Positions 9,132 through 17,855 are shown, counted from the first letter of the stretch. The stretch is DNA of 64,000 nucleotides from Gammaproteobacteria bacterium (GCA_016705365.1 JADIYI010000008.1:2046001-2110000); one strand, 5' to 3'. Program-made: numbers and translations. Notes: generated by a model from the letters alone, not told the origin.

Positions 9132-9423
9132 AGCAGCCGACCACTCCCATGCCTGCAGCGCCCAAGATGGCAGGACGCCAGCCGTTCATCAAAAGCCGTC
9201 GGTGACCTTGCCGAATCAACCCTTCGGATTTCCAGTGGATAGGAATCTCGACATGCCCTTTCCACGGTCGTGGCCTGCAGGGCTGTCGAGGATGGACGGT
9301 CCTATCCCACGAGGGGCGCCACCGATCGCAGCACCAGGATCGGCACGGTGCGCGGTAACGGGGTAGAACCCCTGCGGCATATCGCTCCAGCGCTCTGCGC
9401 ATATCATCGGTGGTGACCTCGGA
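9132..9423. other. Intergenic, no gene seen
   Basis: About 290 nt between the exported protein and the integrase fragment. No supported gene, RNA or repeat. Confidence 0.4.
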
Positions 9424-9632
9424 CTATGCCTTGTCGTCGAGTGCATCGATCCACCAGCGCAATTGCGTGGTGCGTGCGGCGTCGATTCCGGGCCACGACT
9501 TGAGGTACACAGACAGGAGATCGGAGAGGGTAGCGCGAAGGCCGGGTTCACCCAGTGCGGCGAGATACTCGCGGTCTGACTCGATGCGCAGCGCCCGCTG
9601 CTTGGCAAATGGTAGCAATCGACGAGACGCAA
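9424..9632 (-). pseudogene. Tyrosine integrase fragment (N-terminal/SAM-like region)
   Basis: Reads AKQRALRIESDREYLAALG, then GLRATLSDLLSVYLKSWPG and a stop at 9424. The pattern of an arm-binding domain end followed by a SAM-like core-binding helix is that of phage-type tyrosine integrases. No catalytic domain follows. Its first bases are inside the 44-nt direct repeat shared with the integrase start at 15097-15300. Confidence 0.6.
9564..9607 (-). repeat. 44-nt direct repeat within integrase remnants (copy 1)
   Basis: Matches 15159-15202 at 42 of 44 positions, same orientation. It encodes the RIESDREY segment of an integrase. Either two related integrases decayed here or one was split by insertion or recombination. 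Confidence 0.7.
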
Positions 9633-10902
9633 TCAATCTCCGAGGGCCAGGTGCCGCCGGCACTGTTGGCGCACGACCTCCTCTACCTGCTGCAGAGCAG
9701 GTGCGGTTCCGAACTCCGCTTCGAACGCCGCGCGTGTTGCATCCAGCAGTGTCGGCAGTCGTTCTGCGAGCGAGCGTATGTCCTCGACGATGCGCCGCGC
9801 GCCCGCGCCCGCGAAGCCGCAGTCCCGCGCGAACCGTGCCCAGTGCGTTGGTGTCACGTCACCCGGTGAACTCGCCGCCTACGGACAGCGCGAGGGCCGC
9901 GTCGAGTCGCGGAAATGCCCTCGTGCATAGCAGGTCGTAGAACGGCGCCAGGCGCCAGGCGTCCTGTTCGATGCCGGTTTGCAGCAACGAGAGATTCTTG
10001 GCATGGCCGTCGGAATTCCCGGCCAGCACGTTGAATGCCTGCCACTGCACAAGGCGCTGCAGGTCGGTCACGGGATCTTCGCAGTGCGTGCGGATCAGTT
10101 CCGCGCAGGCGCGCGCACCGGGCCCTCCCAGGCTCTCGTACTTGTCGCGATACGTAGGGCCAAGCGCCTGCAGAAAATCTTCCTGGTGCAATCGCTGCAG
10201 TTCCTGGCTGTTGCGCACACGGTCGTAGCGTGTAATTCGCAGAAAGCGCAGTTCGCGCACCTGGTCAATCGTGCTCTCGCACACCTCGAGGCCGGCCGCA
10301 CGCGCAAGCCGCCCGAGAAAACACTCGTAAAGTGGCACGTTGCGCAGGTCCGATACCTCGAACTTGAGCACATGACTGGAGGGCGCCACGCCTTGCGGCA
10401 GGGCGTACGTGCCGCCTTCGTGGAACACCGGGCACTTGTGCTGCGCGCCGGCCAGCGACAGCCGTACGGCCGGTGAGCGGTCGGTCGGTGCATAGGCCGA
10501 TGCGCCTCGATCCTGCACCAGCTGGTGCAACATCTCTTCGGAGAGCGCGGCATAGCGCGCGGTTGACGTCGGATCCATGTCGCCGGGGAGGATCGAGATC
10601 GCGCCTGCACAATCGCCGCCGTATTCGCGCAGCAGCACGAAGTCGCTGTCGGGAAGCCTGCGCAGCGACAGCAGGCGGCTTCTTGCCTCGCCCTCCGGCA
10701 GCAGGTTGCGGAAGAAAAACGGTGCACGCGGATCACCCGGCTCGAACGCGGCTGTTGTGAGCGGCAACTGGACCGACAGCCGAAAACCGTTCCGGACCCA
10801 GTCCGCGTCGTAGCGGAAGCCGATGCGATCATCGGCGTCGCGCCACAGGAAACCGACCAGTTGATCGCGATGCCAGACGTGCAGTTCATCCGGGTCGAGC
10901 AT
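9633..10902 (-). pseudogene. hipA: hipA-like serine/threonine kinase toxin, one-base frameshift
   Basis: ATG at 10902 has AAGGAGG upstream and overlaps the hipB end by 17 nt. The first ~346 codons read as HipA: an N-terminal subdomain (MLDPDELHVWHRDQLVGFLW), a P-loop-like region, the catalytic GNSDGHAKN and the metal-binding APFYDLLCT. At 9861-9864 one extra base in a G-run breaks the frame right after GGEF; the rest (DVTPTHWARFARD to HLALGD) continues in another frame to 9633. A repaired protein would be ~422 residues, near the usual 440. HipA inactivates glutamyl-tRNA synthetase by phosphorylation. Catalytic residues precede the break, so a truncated but partly folded product is possible; a sequencing error is also possible. 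Confidence 0.85.
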
Positions 10903-11179
10903 CGTTGGCCTCCTTGATGGCCCGCCGGACCTGGGCACTCAGGCTCCGTGGCACGATGTAGATGTCCAGGCCAAGCAGGCGCAACACTTCGAGCGCTTTG
11001 CCGATCTGGGCGGTATCCTTGCCGCGTTCGAGTTCGGAGAGATAGCGCGCGCGAGAGCCACTCAACTCGGCAAGTTCGACCTGCGTGCGTCCACGGGCCT
11101 TGCGGTAACTGCGAAGGCGTCGTCCCAGGTCTTCGGTTGAACTGACAGGCTCGGATGGGAGAAGGCCGCTTTGGTTCAT
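10886..11179 (-). CDS. hipB: HipB-like XRE antitoxin
   Basis: ATG at 11179 follows GGAGGCGTC and gives 97 residues. The centre is an HTH_3/XRE domain (LRSYRKARGRTQVELAELSG, YLSELERGKD) with a HipB-like tail (IGKALEVLRLLGLDIYIVP). HipB neutralises HipA and represses the operon by binding operators in front of it. The gene order hipB then hipA with overlap is standard. Three GATCGGTA-related motifs lie upstream (11194-11307). Confidence 0.88.
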   Translation of the reverse strand: MNQSGLLPSEPVSSTEDLGRRLRSYRKARGRTQVELAELSGSRARYLSELERGKDTAQIGKALEVLRLLGLDIYIVPRSLSAQVRRAIKEANDARPG

Positions 11180-11193
11180 GACGCCTCCAAAAA

Positions 11194-11205
11194 TACTGAT
11201 CGGTA
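11194..11205. promoter_or_regulatory. Candidate HipB operator O1
   Basis: TACTGATCGGTA, 15 nt upstream of the hipB start. Its reverse complement is the core of O2 at 11245-11256, so O1 and O2 are inverted copies about 40 nt apart. Confidence 0.6.
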
Positions 11206-11244
11206 ACATAGTAGGGCAATCCTGGCGGGATGGCTATAAAAAGT

Positions 11245-11256
11245 ACCGATCAGTAC
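11245..11256. promoter_or_regulatory. Candidate HipB operator O2
   Basis: TACCGATCAGTA, exact reverse complement of O1, within GTACCGATCAGTACC. Imperfect palindromes of this size are typical of dimeric XRE repressors. Confidence 0.6.
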
Positions 11257-11297
11257 CAATTTCACGTTCACCCACAGACTGATGACAAATCATCCCG

Positions 11298-11307
11298 ATC
11301 GGTAACT
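11298..11307. promoter_or_regulatory. Possible third HipB half-site O3
   Basis: GATCGGTAAC repeats the right half of O1 (GATCGGTAAC). It lies within CCGATCGGTAACTGAT. Confidence 0.4.
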
Positions 11308-11394
11308 GATTTGCGCTAACTCGTTCTGCTACGCGGATGTTCTTGGGAGAATTGATGGGCGACGATGTGCAGGTCACTGCCGTCGTCGAAACCC

Positions 11395-11690
11395 GCCGGC
11401 CAGCAGCACCTCGTCGCACTCAAGCTGCAAGGCAAAGCCCGCAAAACAATCGAAGCCTACGCCTTTTCCGTGCGCCGTATCGCCCGGCACGTTGATCGCT
11501 GCCCCGACAACCTCACCGCCGATGAATTCGGAGACTGCTTTGCCGCGCTGACCAAATCCCAGTCCGCACGCTCCGGATCGACATGCTCAGACCACCGCTC
11601 ATCCAGTCACTGCCTGATGCCCTGGCTCGCGACAAGATTGCCCGGATCATCCGTGTCACTCACCTCGTCGAAGTTGGGCTGAGCCTGCGC
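11395..11690 (+). pseudogene. XerD/IS91-associated-type integrase remnant
   Basis: The segment QQHLVALKLQGKARKTIEAY and SVRRIARHVDRCPDNLTADEF is the N-terminal SAM-like domain of tyrosine recombinases often paired with IS91-type transposases. A change of frame follows, then SLPDALARDKIARIIR, similar to the start of the catalytic domain (LP-x-VL-x-x-x-E/K). The catalytic Arg, His and Tyr residues are not present. It is a decayed gene. Confidence 0.6.
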
Positions 11691-11862
11691 GGCGTGCTGG
11701 TCTTCCTGAACATGCCACCCTGGCCCCGCGGGAGATGTTCCCGTAGATGAAGGATGGCCTGTTCGACGACACCGGCAACATCGTCGCGGCCAGTCGCATG
11801 TACATGCCGGGCTGGATGGATCGTTATGTGGCCTTCGTCAAGCGCCACACTGGCTGGAACGG
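11675..11862 (+). pseudogene. C-terminal remnant of NADPH-dependent FMN reductase family
   Basis: Two frames together read VLVFLNMP, then TLAPREMFP, a stop at 11744-11746, MKDGLFDDTGNI and GWMDRYVAFVKRHTG. This resembles the C-terminus of NAD(P)H-dependent FMN reductases (LNMPTLxQPE..., KDGLFDxxG...). The N-terminal flavodoxin-like half is absent. Identification is tentative because the match is short. Confidence 0.4.
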
Positions 11863-11943
11863 GCGGCGCGGTGAGCCGCTCGTCAGGCGCCGGCGGATCA
11901 CGCCCCAGCCGTCCATCGATAGCGCCTCTTGCTCTGTCCGTGC

Positions 11944-13629
11944 TCAAGTCGTGATCGCGCCGAGCGACGCCGAATTCACCAGTCGTACGTACTTGCTGAG
12001 CACGCCGCGCGGTACCTCTCGCGGCGGCAGGGTCCAGCGCGCACGACGCGCCTCGAGTTCCGCAGCCGAAAGGTCCACCTCAAGCGTCCGCTTTTCGGCA
12101 TCGATGGTGATGCGATCCTCATCCTGCAGGATCGCCAGTGGGCCACCGACGGCGGCCTCGGGCGAAACATGGCCGACGACAAAGCCGTGACTGCCGCCGG
12201 AGAAGCGGCCGTCCGTGATCAATGCGACCTCGGCACCCAGACCGCGACCCATGATCGCGCTGGTCGGGCTCAGCATCTCGCGCATGCCGGGACCGCCCTT
12301 TGGCCCCTCGTAGCGAATCACCACCACATCACCGGCAACAACCACGCCGCCGAGTATCGCTTCCAGCGCGGTTTCCTCCGAGCCGAACACCCGGGCATTG
12401 CCGACGAAGCGTAGTCCCTCCTTGCCGGTAATCTTGGCCACCGCACCATCTGGTGCTATGTTTCCTTTCATAACAATAAGATGACTGTCACTCTTTATGG
12501 GGTTTGTGAAGTTACGAATAATATCCTGACCGGCTGGATACAGCTTTATGTCGGCCAGATTCTCGGCGATGGTCTTGCCACTGACCGTCATACATTTGCC
12601 GTGCAGCAGACCCCGGTCAAGCAGCATCTTCATCAGCGGCTGAATCCCGCCGATAGCCACCAGCTCGGACATCGCATATCGCCCGCTCGGACGCAGGTCA
12701 GCAAGCACCGGCACCCGCGCGCCGATCCGCGTGAAGTCATCGAGCGTGAGCGGAATATGCGCTTCGTGCGCGATCGCCAGCAGATGCAGGACCGCGTTGG
12801 TCGAGCCGCCGAGCGCGATCACTACCGTAATGGCATTTTCAAAAGCCTCGCGGCTCAGGATATCGGAAGGCTTGATGCCACGACGCACCAACTCGACCAC
12901 AGCTGCGCCCGCCCGGCGACAGTCTTCCAGCTTGTCTGGCGAGATTGCGTCCTGTGCGGAGCTGTTCGGCAGGCTTAGACCAAGTGCCTCGATGGCCGAG
13001 GCCATCGTGTTCGCCGTGTACATGCCGCCGCAGGAACCCGCACCCGGAATCGCCGTCTGCTCGACTGCCAGCAGCTGCGCCTTCGACATGCGACCGGCAG
13101 CGACGGCACCGACCGCCTCGAAGACCGAGACGATGTCACAGCGGTTGGCACCGGGCACAATCGTGCCGCCGTAGACAAACACCGATGGCCGGTCGAGGCG
13201 TACCATGGCAATCGCGCAACCTGGCATGTTCTTGTCACAGCCACCGATGCTCACAAGGCCATCGAAGCCTTCGGCACCGACGACCGTCTCGATCGAATCG
13301 GCAATCACTTCACGCGACACCAGTGAGTAGCGCATGCCGGGCGTACCCATCGAAATCCCGTCCGAAACGGTGATGGTGTTGAAGATCACCGACTTGCCAC
13401 CCGCCGCATCGGCACCTTCACCGGCCAACCGGGCCAGCTGATCGATGTGCATATTGCAGGGTGTAACCATGCTCCAGGTCGAGGCGATCCCGATCTGGCT
13501 CTTCCCGAAGTCAGCCTCGGTGAATCCGACAGCCCGCAGCATGGCCCGGCTGGGTGCCTGTGAAACGCCGTCCACGACAATGCTCGAATAGCGGCGCGCA
13601 TTGTCTTTGCTGTCCTTTGGGTCAGTCAT
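11944..13629 (-). CDS. ilvD: Dihydroxy-acid dehydratase IlvD
   Basis: 561 residues, full length for the family. It removes water from 2,3-dihydroxy-3-methyl acids in valine, leucine and isoleucine synthesis, using an Fe-S cluster. Visible landmarks: TPCNMH (near residue 58), GGCDKNMPGCAI (~130) and GAGSCGGMYTANTMAS (~200) with the cluster cysteines, then PSGRYAMSELVAIGG and the closing TDGRFSGGSHGF. ATG 13629 is preceded by no strong Shine-Dalgarno. It stands apart from other branched-chain genes and inside the tRNA-Asn island, so it may be an extra copy or a homologue for sugar-acid dehydration (the IlvD/EDD family includes both). Confidence 0.9.
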   Translation of the reverse strand: MTDPKDSKDNARRYSSIVVDGVSQAPSRAMLRAVGFTEADFGKSQIGIASTWSMVTPCNMHIDQLARLAGEGADAAGGKSVIFNTITVSDGISMGTPGMRYSLVSREVIADSIETVVGAEGFDGLVSIGGCDKNMPGCAIAMVRLDRPSVFVYGGTIVPGANRCDIVSVFEAVGAVAAGRMSKAQLLAVEQTAIPGAGSCGGMYTANTMASAIEALGLSLPNSSAQDAISPDKLEDCRRAGAAVVELVRRGIKPSDILSREAFENAITVVIALGGSTNAVLHLLAIAHEAHIPLTLDDFTRIGARVPVLADLRPSGRYAMSELVAIGGIQPLMKMLLDRGLLHGKCMTVSGKTIAENLADIKLYPAGQDIIRNFTNPIKSDSHLIVMKGNIAPDGAVAKITGKEGLRFVGNARVFGSEETALEAILGGVVVAGDVVVIRYEGPKGGPGMREMLSPTSAIMGRGLGAEVALITDGRFSGGSHGFVVGHVSPEAAVGGPLAILQDEDRITIDAEKRTLEVDLSAAELEARRARWTLPPREVPRGVLSKYVRLVNSASLGAITT

Positions 13630-13781
13630 GATCCATGCACTACTCCGCAGCTGTTCAAGGCAGAAAAGCCGGACTCGCGTTTAGCCGATTTGGGTCCAAT
13701 CCTCGTCATCCGGACCGGAGCAGCTTGCCGGGAATTCGTGATGTTGTCGCATCGAGTCCGAATCACTGATTGACTCCCGCT

Positions 13782-14234
13782 CTATTTTTCCGGTGTGTCG
13801 AAGCGCCCGCCGTAGAGCAACGGACTGGAAACCCGGTTCGGATGGATAGTAATAATCACGCGCTCGGCTCCCGGCGGGTCGATATCCTCGGGTGGCTCGA
13901 CACCGCCGCTGCCTGCCATGAACTGACATCGGAAAAAATCACGTTGCGGATCATCCTCCAGCGTGGCGTGGCCGCGGATTTCTATATAGTCCATGACGTT
14001 GCCGGCATTGACAATGCACAATGCGACGCGCGAGTCAGCCAGCAGATTCTGATATTTGACCCGGCTCTTAAGCGTAGAAATCCGAATAATCTCGCCATCC
14101 CAGAAGTAGCCGACCGGATTGCTCGAAATCATGCCGTCCGAATGTCTGATGGTGCTCATTACGCCGAATTTTGTGCTGGCAATGAGCGGGTGCTTGTTCT
14201 TCGGAATGGCAATTTCGACGGGCTGCTTGGTCAT
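13782..14234 (-). CDS. Pyridoxamine 5'-phosphate oxidase-like flavin/F420-type protein
   Basis: ATG 14234 with AAGGTGG upstream gives 150 residues. The split-barrel flavin fold of PPOX-class enzymes is suggested by LIASTKFGVMSTIRHSDG, SSNPVGYFWDGEIIRISTLK, YQNLLADSRVALCIV and YIEIRGHATLEDD. Members reduce or oxidise small molecules with FMN or F420, mostly with unknown substrates. It lies 28 nt downstream of a second PPOX-like gene and they probably form one operon. No catalytic residues identify a particular substrate. Confidence 0.75.
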   Translation of the reverse strand: MTKQPVEIAIPKNKHPLIASTKFGVMSTIRHSDGMISSNPVGYFWDGEIIRISTLKSRVKYQNLLADSRVALCIVNAGNVMDYIEIRGHATLEDDPQRDFFRCQFMAGSGGVEPPEDIDPPGAERVIITIHPNRVSSPLLYGGRFDTPEK

Positions 14235-14262
14235 GGTCCACCTTTTACCATCAAGATATACG

Positions 14263-14886
14263 CTAGTAGAGTTCATCGCGATAGTTCTGCTCCACCTGGG
14301 CCTCCAATACGTTTTCAAATTCCTCATCAGCGTCGAGGCTTTTAGCTAACTGACGCACCATAAGTGAATCATGATGTGCTACCCAAGCATCGGGGTTCCA
14401 CATATTTGAACGAATCATCGCTTTGCCGCAGTGAAAAAAACATTCGCTGATTGTGACAGAAGTACACAGTAACGCCGGCTTTCCTCTGGCGCTCAGGTCT
14501 TGCAGGAGGGACGGATCCTTGGAAAGAGATGCCTGTCCTTTGATCCTCAGGGTTTCCCTCATATCGGGAACCACGAATATCACGCCAACGTTCCTGTTTT
14601 TCAGGATGTTCTTGAACCCGAACATCAACTTGTTTCCAGGCCGGTCCGGAATAAGCAGATTACCTTTTTCATCAACGTGCACAAAGCCGGGGGAATCACC
14701 TTTTGGGGAAATATCTACCTGGCCTTTATCGTCGACGGTTGAAAGAAAGATGAGTGGTGATCGGCGAATGAACTCCATCATGGAATCATCAAGGGATTTT
14801 CTGAGCTTTTGCTTAACAACTTCGATTGGCTTGCCAATAATCGACTCGAGATCATCCTCGCATTCAACGAGAAAGTTATTTTTCAT
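14263..14886 (-). CDS. PPOX-family FMN-binding protein
   Basis: ATG 14886 with GAGGATGG gives 207 residues. A PPOX split-barrel is visible: FIRRSPLIFLSTVDDKGQVD, SPKGDSPGFVHVDEKGNLLI, PDRPGNKLMFGFKNILKN and VGVIFVVPDMRETLRIKGQA. This order matches the MSMEG_1061-type pyridoxamine phosphate oxidase relatives. It ends near SECFFHCGKAMIRSNMW, where a Cys-His pair is common in the subfamily. The substrate is unknown. It shares an operon with the smaller PPOX gene downstream. Confidence 0.78.
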   Translation of the reverse strand: MKNNFLVECEDDLESIIGKPIEVVKQKLRKSLDDSMMEFIRRSPLIFLSTVDDKGQVDISPKGDSPGFVHVDEKGNLLIPDRPGNKLMFGFKNILKNRNVGVIFVVPDMRETLRIKGQASLSKDPSLLQDLSARGKPALLCTSVTISECFFHCGKAMIRSNMWNPDAWVAHHDSLMVRQLAKSLDADEEFENVLEAQVEQNYRDELY

Positions 14887-15096
14887 GCTGCCATCCTCGA
14901 CGGTGTGTCGGCTTTTGTGCACATGACGACGCTGTGGAAAACACGTTCTCGCGAAAACGTTTGTCTGTCTGCTGCCGCAGTTTCGTATTGCTCCGTGATT
15001 CGGTTGCTTCCCACTCGTTGCGCGAAACCCGTTGATTCACACGCACGTATCGCCTTTCGCCGCATATTGTCGGTGATCCGCCCGTTGCACTACCGA

Positions 15097-15300
15097 TTAT
15101 CGCCATCCGTGGCCATGACGTACCACGAACCCGGCGGCAGCGCTTCCAACTTCGGCGCGATACTCGCGGTCTGACTCGATGCGCAGCACCCACTGCTTGG
15201 CATCAGTTCGACGGGTGAATGACTTGGTCTTCAGGACGCGATGCCCTGAGCGGATGATTGCCTTGAATCGGCCGTGCTTGAGTTTGACGATGGTTGCCAT
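15097..15300 (-). pseudogene. Tyrosine integrase N-terminal remnant beside tRNA-Asn
   Basis: Reads MATIVKLKHGRFKAIIRSG, then KTKSFTRRTDAKQWVLRIES. This is the arm-binding N-terminus of phage-type tyrosine integrases; after ESDREYRAEVG similarity ends and a stop follows. It starts 112 nt from the 3' end of tRNA-Asn, the normal place for the integrase of an element inserted in that tRNA. Core and catalytic domains are missing, so the element cannot excise by itself. Confidence 0.75.
15159..15202 (-). repeat. 44-nt direct repeat within integrase remnants (copy 2)
   Basis: Partner of 9564-9607 with 2 mismatches. The 5.6 kb between the copies holds hipBA, ilvD and the PPOX pair. Confidence 0.7.
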
Positions 15301-15411
15301 TTCGAGACCTCGAAAACGAGCGTTTCAGGCCGCGTTGTACATTCTGGTGTACCTCGTGGGTATGCGCTTCGTCGTCGTGTCTCTGAAAACATCCTTGTTT
15401 TCAGCAGCTTA

Positions 15412-15452
15412 ATGGCTCCGCCTGCTGGGCTCGAACCAGCGACCCATTGATT
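15412..15452 (-). repeat. tRNA-Asn 3' end: proximal attachment repeat of the island
   Basis: Forms the 3' part of the intact tRNA-Asn and repeats 3613-3653 (39 of 41 identical). The full tRNA stayed on this side, as expected when the integrase gene adjoins the reconstituted tRNA. Confidence 0.75.
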
Positions 15453-15488
15453 AACAGTCAATTGCTCTACCAACTGAGCTAAGGCGGA
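15413..15488 (-). tRNA. tRNA-Asn (GTT)
   Basis: 76 nt with encoded CCA. Acceptor stem TCCGCCT/AGGCGGA, D-arm GCTCAGTTGGTAGAGC, anticodon stem-loop TTGACTGTTAATCAA with GTT at 15455-15453, and T-arm GCTGGTTCGAGCCCAGC all fold correctly. It is also the target of the island to its left. Confidence 0.95.
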
Positions 15489-15514
15489 AAAACACCGGTC
15501 TGGTGAGGCCGCGT

Positions 15515-15543
15515 ATGTTAATGAGGCCTCCAAGGCAGGTCAA
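15515..15543 (-). promoter_or_regulatory. Sigma-70-like promoter of tRNA-Asn
   Basis: On the minus strand TTGACC (15543-15538), 17 nt, TAACAT (15520-15515). The tRNA begins 26 nt downstream of the -10 box. Confidence 0.65.
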
Positions 15544-15703
15544 TAGATCGATGTCGCAATCAACGCGGTGAAAAAATACGCATCACGCGGGCGCCGGCAG
15601 AGACCCCAAAAAGGCTTCGTACAAGCTCCGAGCAGTACTGATGCGGATAGAATGACCAGTTCTGCCAGTTTTCCATGCAGCCAGGGGCCACTGAACCATA
15701 CGC

Positions 15704-17719
15704 ATGCGACGATTCACCGTACATTCACCCTTTGCGCCGGCGGGCGATCAGCCGCAGGCGATCCGCGAGTTGGTCGACGGCATCAACTCCGGGCTGCTGT
15801 CGCAGGTATTGCTGGGGGTTACCGGATCCGGCAAGACGTTCACCATTGCGCATGTGATCGGCGAGATCCAGCGCCCGACCATCGTGCTGGCGCCGAACAA
15901 GACGCTGGCGGCGCAACTGTATGGCGAATTCCGCGAAGCATTCCCTGACAACGCGGTCGAGTATTTCGTTTCCTATTACGACTATTACCAGCCCGAAGCC
16001 TATGTGCCGTCCTCGGATACCTACATAGAGAAGGATGCATCGGTCAACGAGCACATCGAGCAGATGCGCCTCTCGGCGACCAAGGCCTTGCTGGAGCGCT
16101 CCGATGCGATCGTGGTCGCGACGGTGTCGGCGATTTACGGTCTCGGTGACCCCGGCCTGTACCTGAAGATGGTTCTGCATATCGATCGTGGCGACACCAT
16201 CGATCAGCGCCACCTGCTGCGCCGCCTTGCCGAACTCCAGTACCAGAGAAACGATATCGACTTCCATCGCGCGAGCTATCGGGTACGCGGCGACGTGATC
16301 GATATTTTCCCCGCGGAATCCGACCGGGAAGCGGTGCGGGTGGAGTTGTTCGACGACCAGATCGAGCAGATATCGGTGTTCGATCCGCTCACGGGCGAGG
16401 TCCTGCGCCAATTGCCACGGGTGACCATCTACCCGAAGACGCATTACGTCACACCGCGCGACACCCTGTTGCGGGCGCTCGACTTTATAGAGCTCGAACT
16501 GGCCGAGCGACTCGTGGTGTTGCGGGCGGCCGACAAGCTGGTCGAGGCGCAGCGCCTCGAGCAGCGCACCCGTTACGACATCGAGATGATCAGGGAGCTC
16601 GGTTATTGCACCGGCATCGAGAACTACTCGCGCTACCTGTCGGGGCGCGATGTCGGTGAGCCGCCGCCGACGCTGTTCGACTACATCCCCGCGAACGCGC
16701 TGGTGGTTGTCGACGAATCGCATGTCACGATTCCCCAGCTCGGCGGCATGTACAAGGGCGATCGTTCGCGCAAGGAAACGCTGGTCGAATACGGTTTCAG
16801 ACTGCCCTCGGCACTCGACAACCGGCCGTTGCGTTTCGAGGAATGGGAAAAACGCGTGCCGCAGCTGATTTTCGTGTCGGCCACGCCGGGGCCCTACGAG
16901 ATGGAGCGCGCGGATCGCGTGGTCGAGCAGGTGGTGCGCCCGACCGGGTTGATCGACCCGCAGATCCTGGTGCGTCCGGCAAGCTCGCAGGTCGATGATC
17001 TGCTCTCGGAGATCAACCGGCGGGTGGCGCTGAATGAGCGGGTGCTGGTCACGGTGTTGACCAAGCGCATGGCCGAGGACCTGACCGAGTACCTGGCCGA
17101 ACACGGAGTGCGGGTGCGCTACCTGCACTCGGATATCGAAACGGTGGAGCGGGTCGAGATCATCCGCGATCTGCGTCTGGCCAGGTTCGATGTGCTGGTC
17201 GGAATCAACCTGCTGCGCGAAGGCCTCGATATGCCGGAAGTTTCGCTGGTCGCGATACTCGATGCCGACAAGGAGGGGTTCCTGCGCTCGGAGCGCTCGC
17301 TGATCCAGACCATCGGGCGCGCGGCGCGCAACCTGAATGGCACCGCAATTCTCTACGCCGATCGCGAGACCGGCTCGATGCAGCGCGCCATCGGCGAGAC
17401 CGGGCGCCGCCGCGCCAAGCAGCTGCAACACAATACCCTGCATGGCATCGTGCCGGTGGGCGTGGTCAAGAATGTGACCGACATCCTGGAGGGCGCGTAT
17501 TCCGCCGGTGCGCGCGGCCGCTCCCGCAACAAGCAGGCGGCGGAGCCTTCGGCCGCGTACCGTCATGCGGAGGACATGCGTCCGGCCGAGGTCGCGCGCG
17601 AGATTGCGCGGCTCGAGGAGCAGATGTACCTGCATGCACGGAATCTGGAATTCGAGGAGGCGGCGCGCGTGCGTGACCGCCTTGCGGCCCTCAAACAGGG
17701 TCTGTTTGCCAGCGCCTGA
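15704..17719 (+). CDS. uvrB: UvrABC excision nuclease subunit B
   Basis: 671 residues, normal length. UvrB verifies damage found by UvrA and hands it to UvrC during nucleotide excision repair. Walker A is GVTGSGKTFT (residues ~38-47), the beta-hairpin region is YYDYYQPEAY and VPSSDTYIEK (~92-111), Walker B is VVVDESH (~335), helicase motif VI is QTIGRAARN (~540), and the C-terminal UVR domain that binds UvrC is LEEQMYLHARNLEFEEAARV. No clear LexA box was found upstream. It sits alone between two tRNA genes, just outside the island. Confidence 0.98.
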   Translation: MRRFTVHSPFAPAGDQPQAIRELVDGINSGLLSQVLLGVTGSGKTFTIAHVIGEIQRPTIVLAPNKTLAAQLYGEFREAFPDNAVEYFVSYYDYYQPEAYVPSSDTYIEKDASVNEHIEQMRLSATKALLERSDAIVVATVSAIYGLGDPGLYLKMVLHIDRGDTIDQRHLLRRLAELQYQRNDIDFHRASYRVRGDVIDIFPAESDREAVRVELFDDQIEQISVFDPLTGEVLRQLPRVTIYPKTHYVTPRDTLLRALDFIELELAERLVVLRAADKLVEAQRLEQRTRYDIEMIRELGYCTGIENYSRYLSGRDVGEPPPTLFDYIPANALVVVDESHVTIPQLGGMYKGDRSRKETLVEYGFRLPSALDNRPLRFEEWEKRVPQLIFVSATPGPYEMERADRVVEQVVRPTGLIDPQILVRPASSQVDDLLSEINRRVALNERVLVTVLTKRMAEDLTEYLAEHGVRVRYLHSDIETVERVEIIRDLRLARFDVLVGINLLREGLDMPEVSLVAILDADKEGFLRSERSLIQTIGRAARNLNGTAILYADRETGSMQRAIGETGRRRAKQLQHNTLHGIVPVGVVKNVTDILEGAYSAGARGRSRNKQAAEPSAAYRHAEDMRPAEVAREIARLEEQMYLHARNLEFEEAARVRDRLAALKQGLFASA

Positions 17720-17736
17720 GGCGCCCGACAGAAAAT

Positions 17737-17764
17737 TTGCCTTCGTATCGCGACCCAGTATAAT
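17737..17764 (+). promoter_or_regulatory. Sigma-70 promoter of tRNA-Val
   Basis: TTGCCT (17737-17742), 16 nt, perfect TATAAT (17759-17764), about 14 nt before the mature tRNA 5' end. Confidence 0.7.
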
Positions 17765-17778
17765 GCCGCCCTTCTCGA

Positions 17779-17855
<77 letters not shown>

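Noticed and set aside
15600..15703. LexA/SOS box for uvrB
   Set aside because: A CTG...CAG pair exists but its spacer is 13 nt and does not fit the 16-nt CTGT-N8-ACAG pattern.
15725..17635. A 636-codon open frame antisense to uvrB
   Set aside because: Arg/His-rich composition and no family motif; it is a shadow of a GC-rich gene with strong codon bias.
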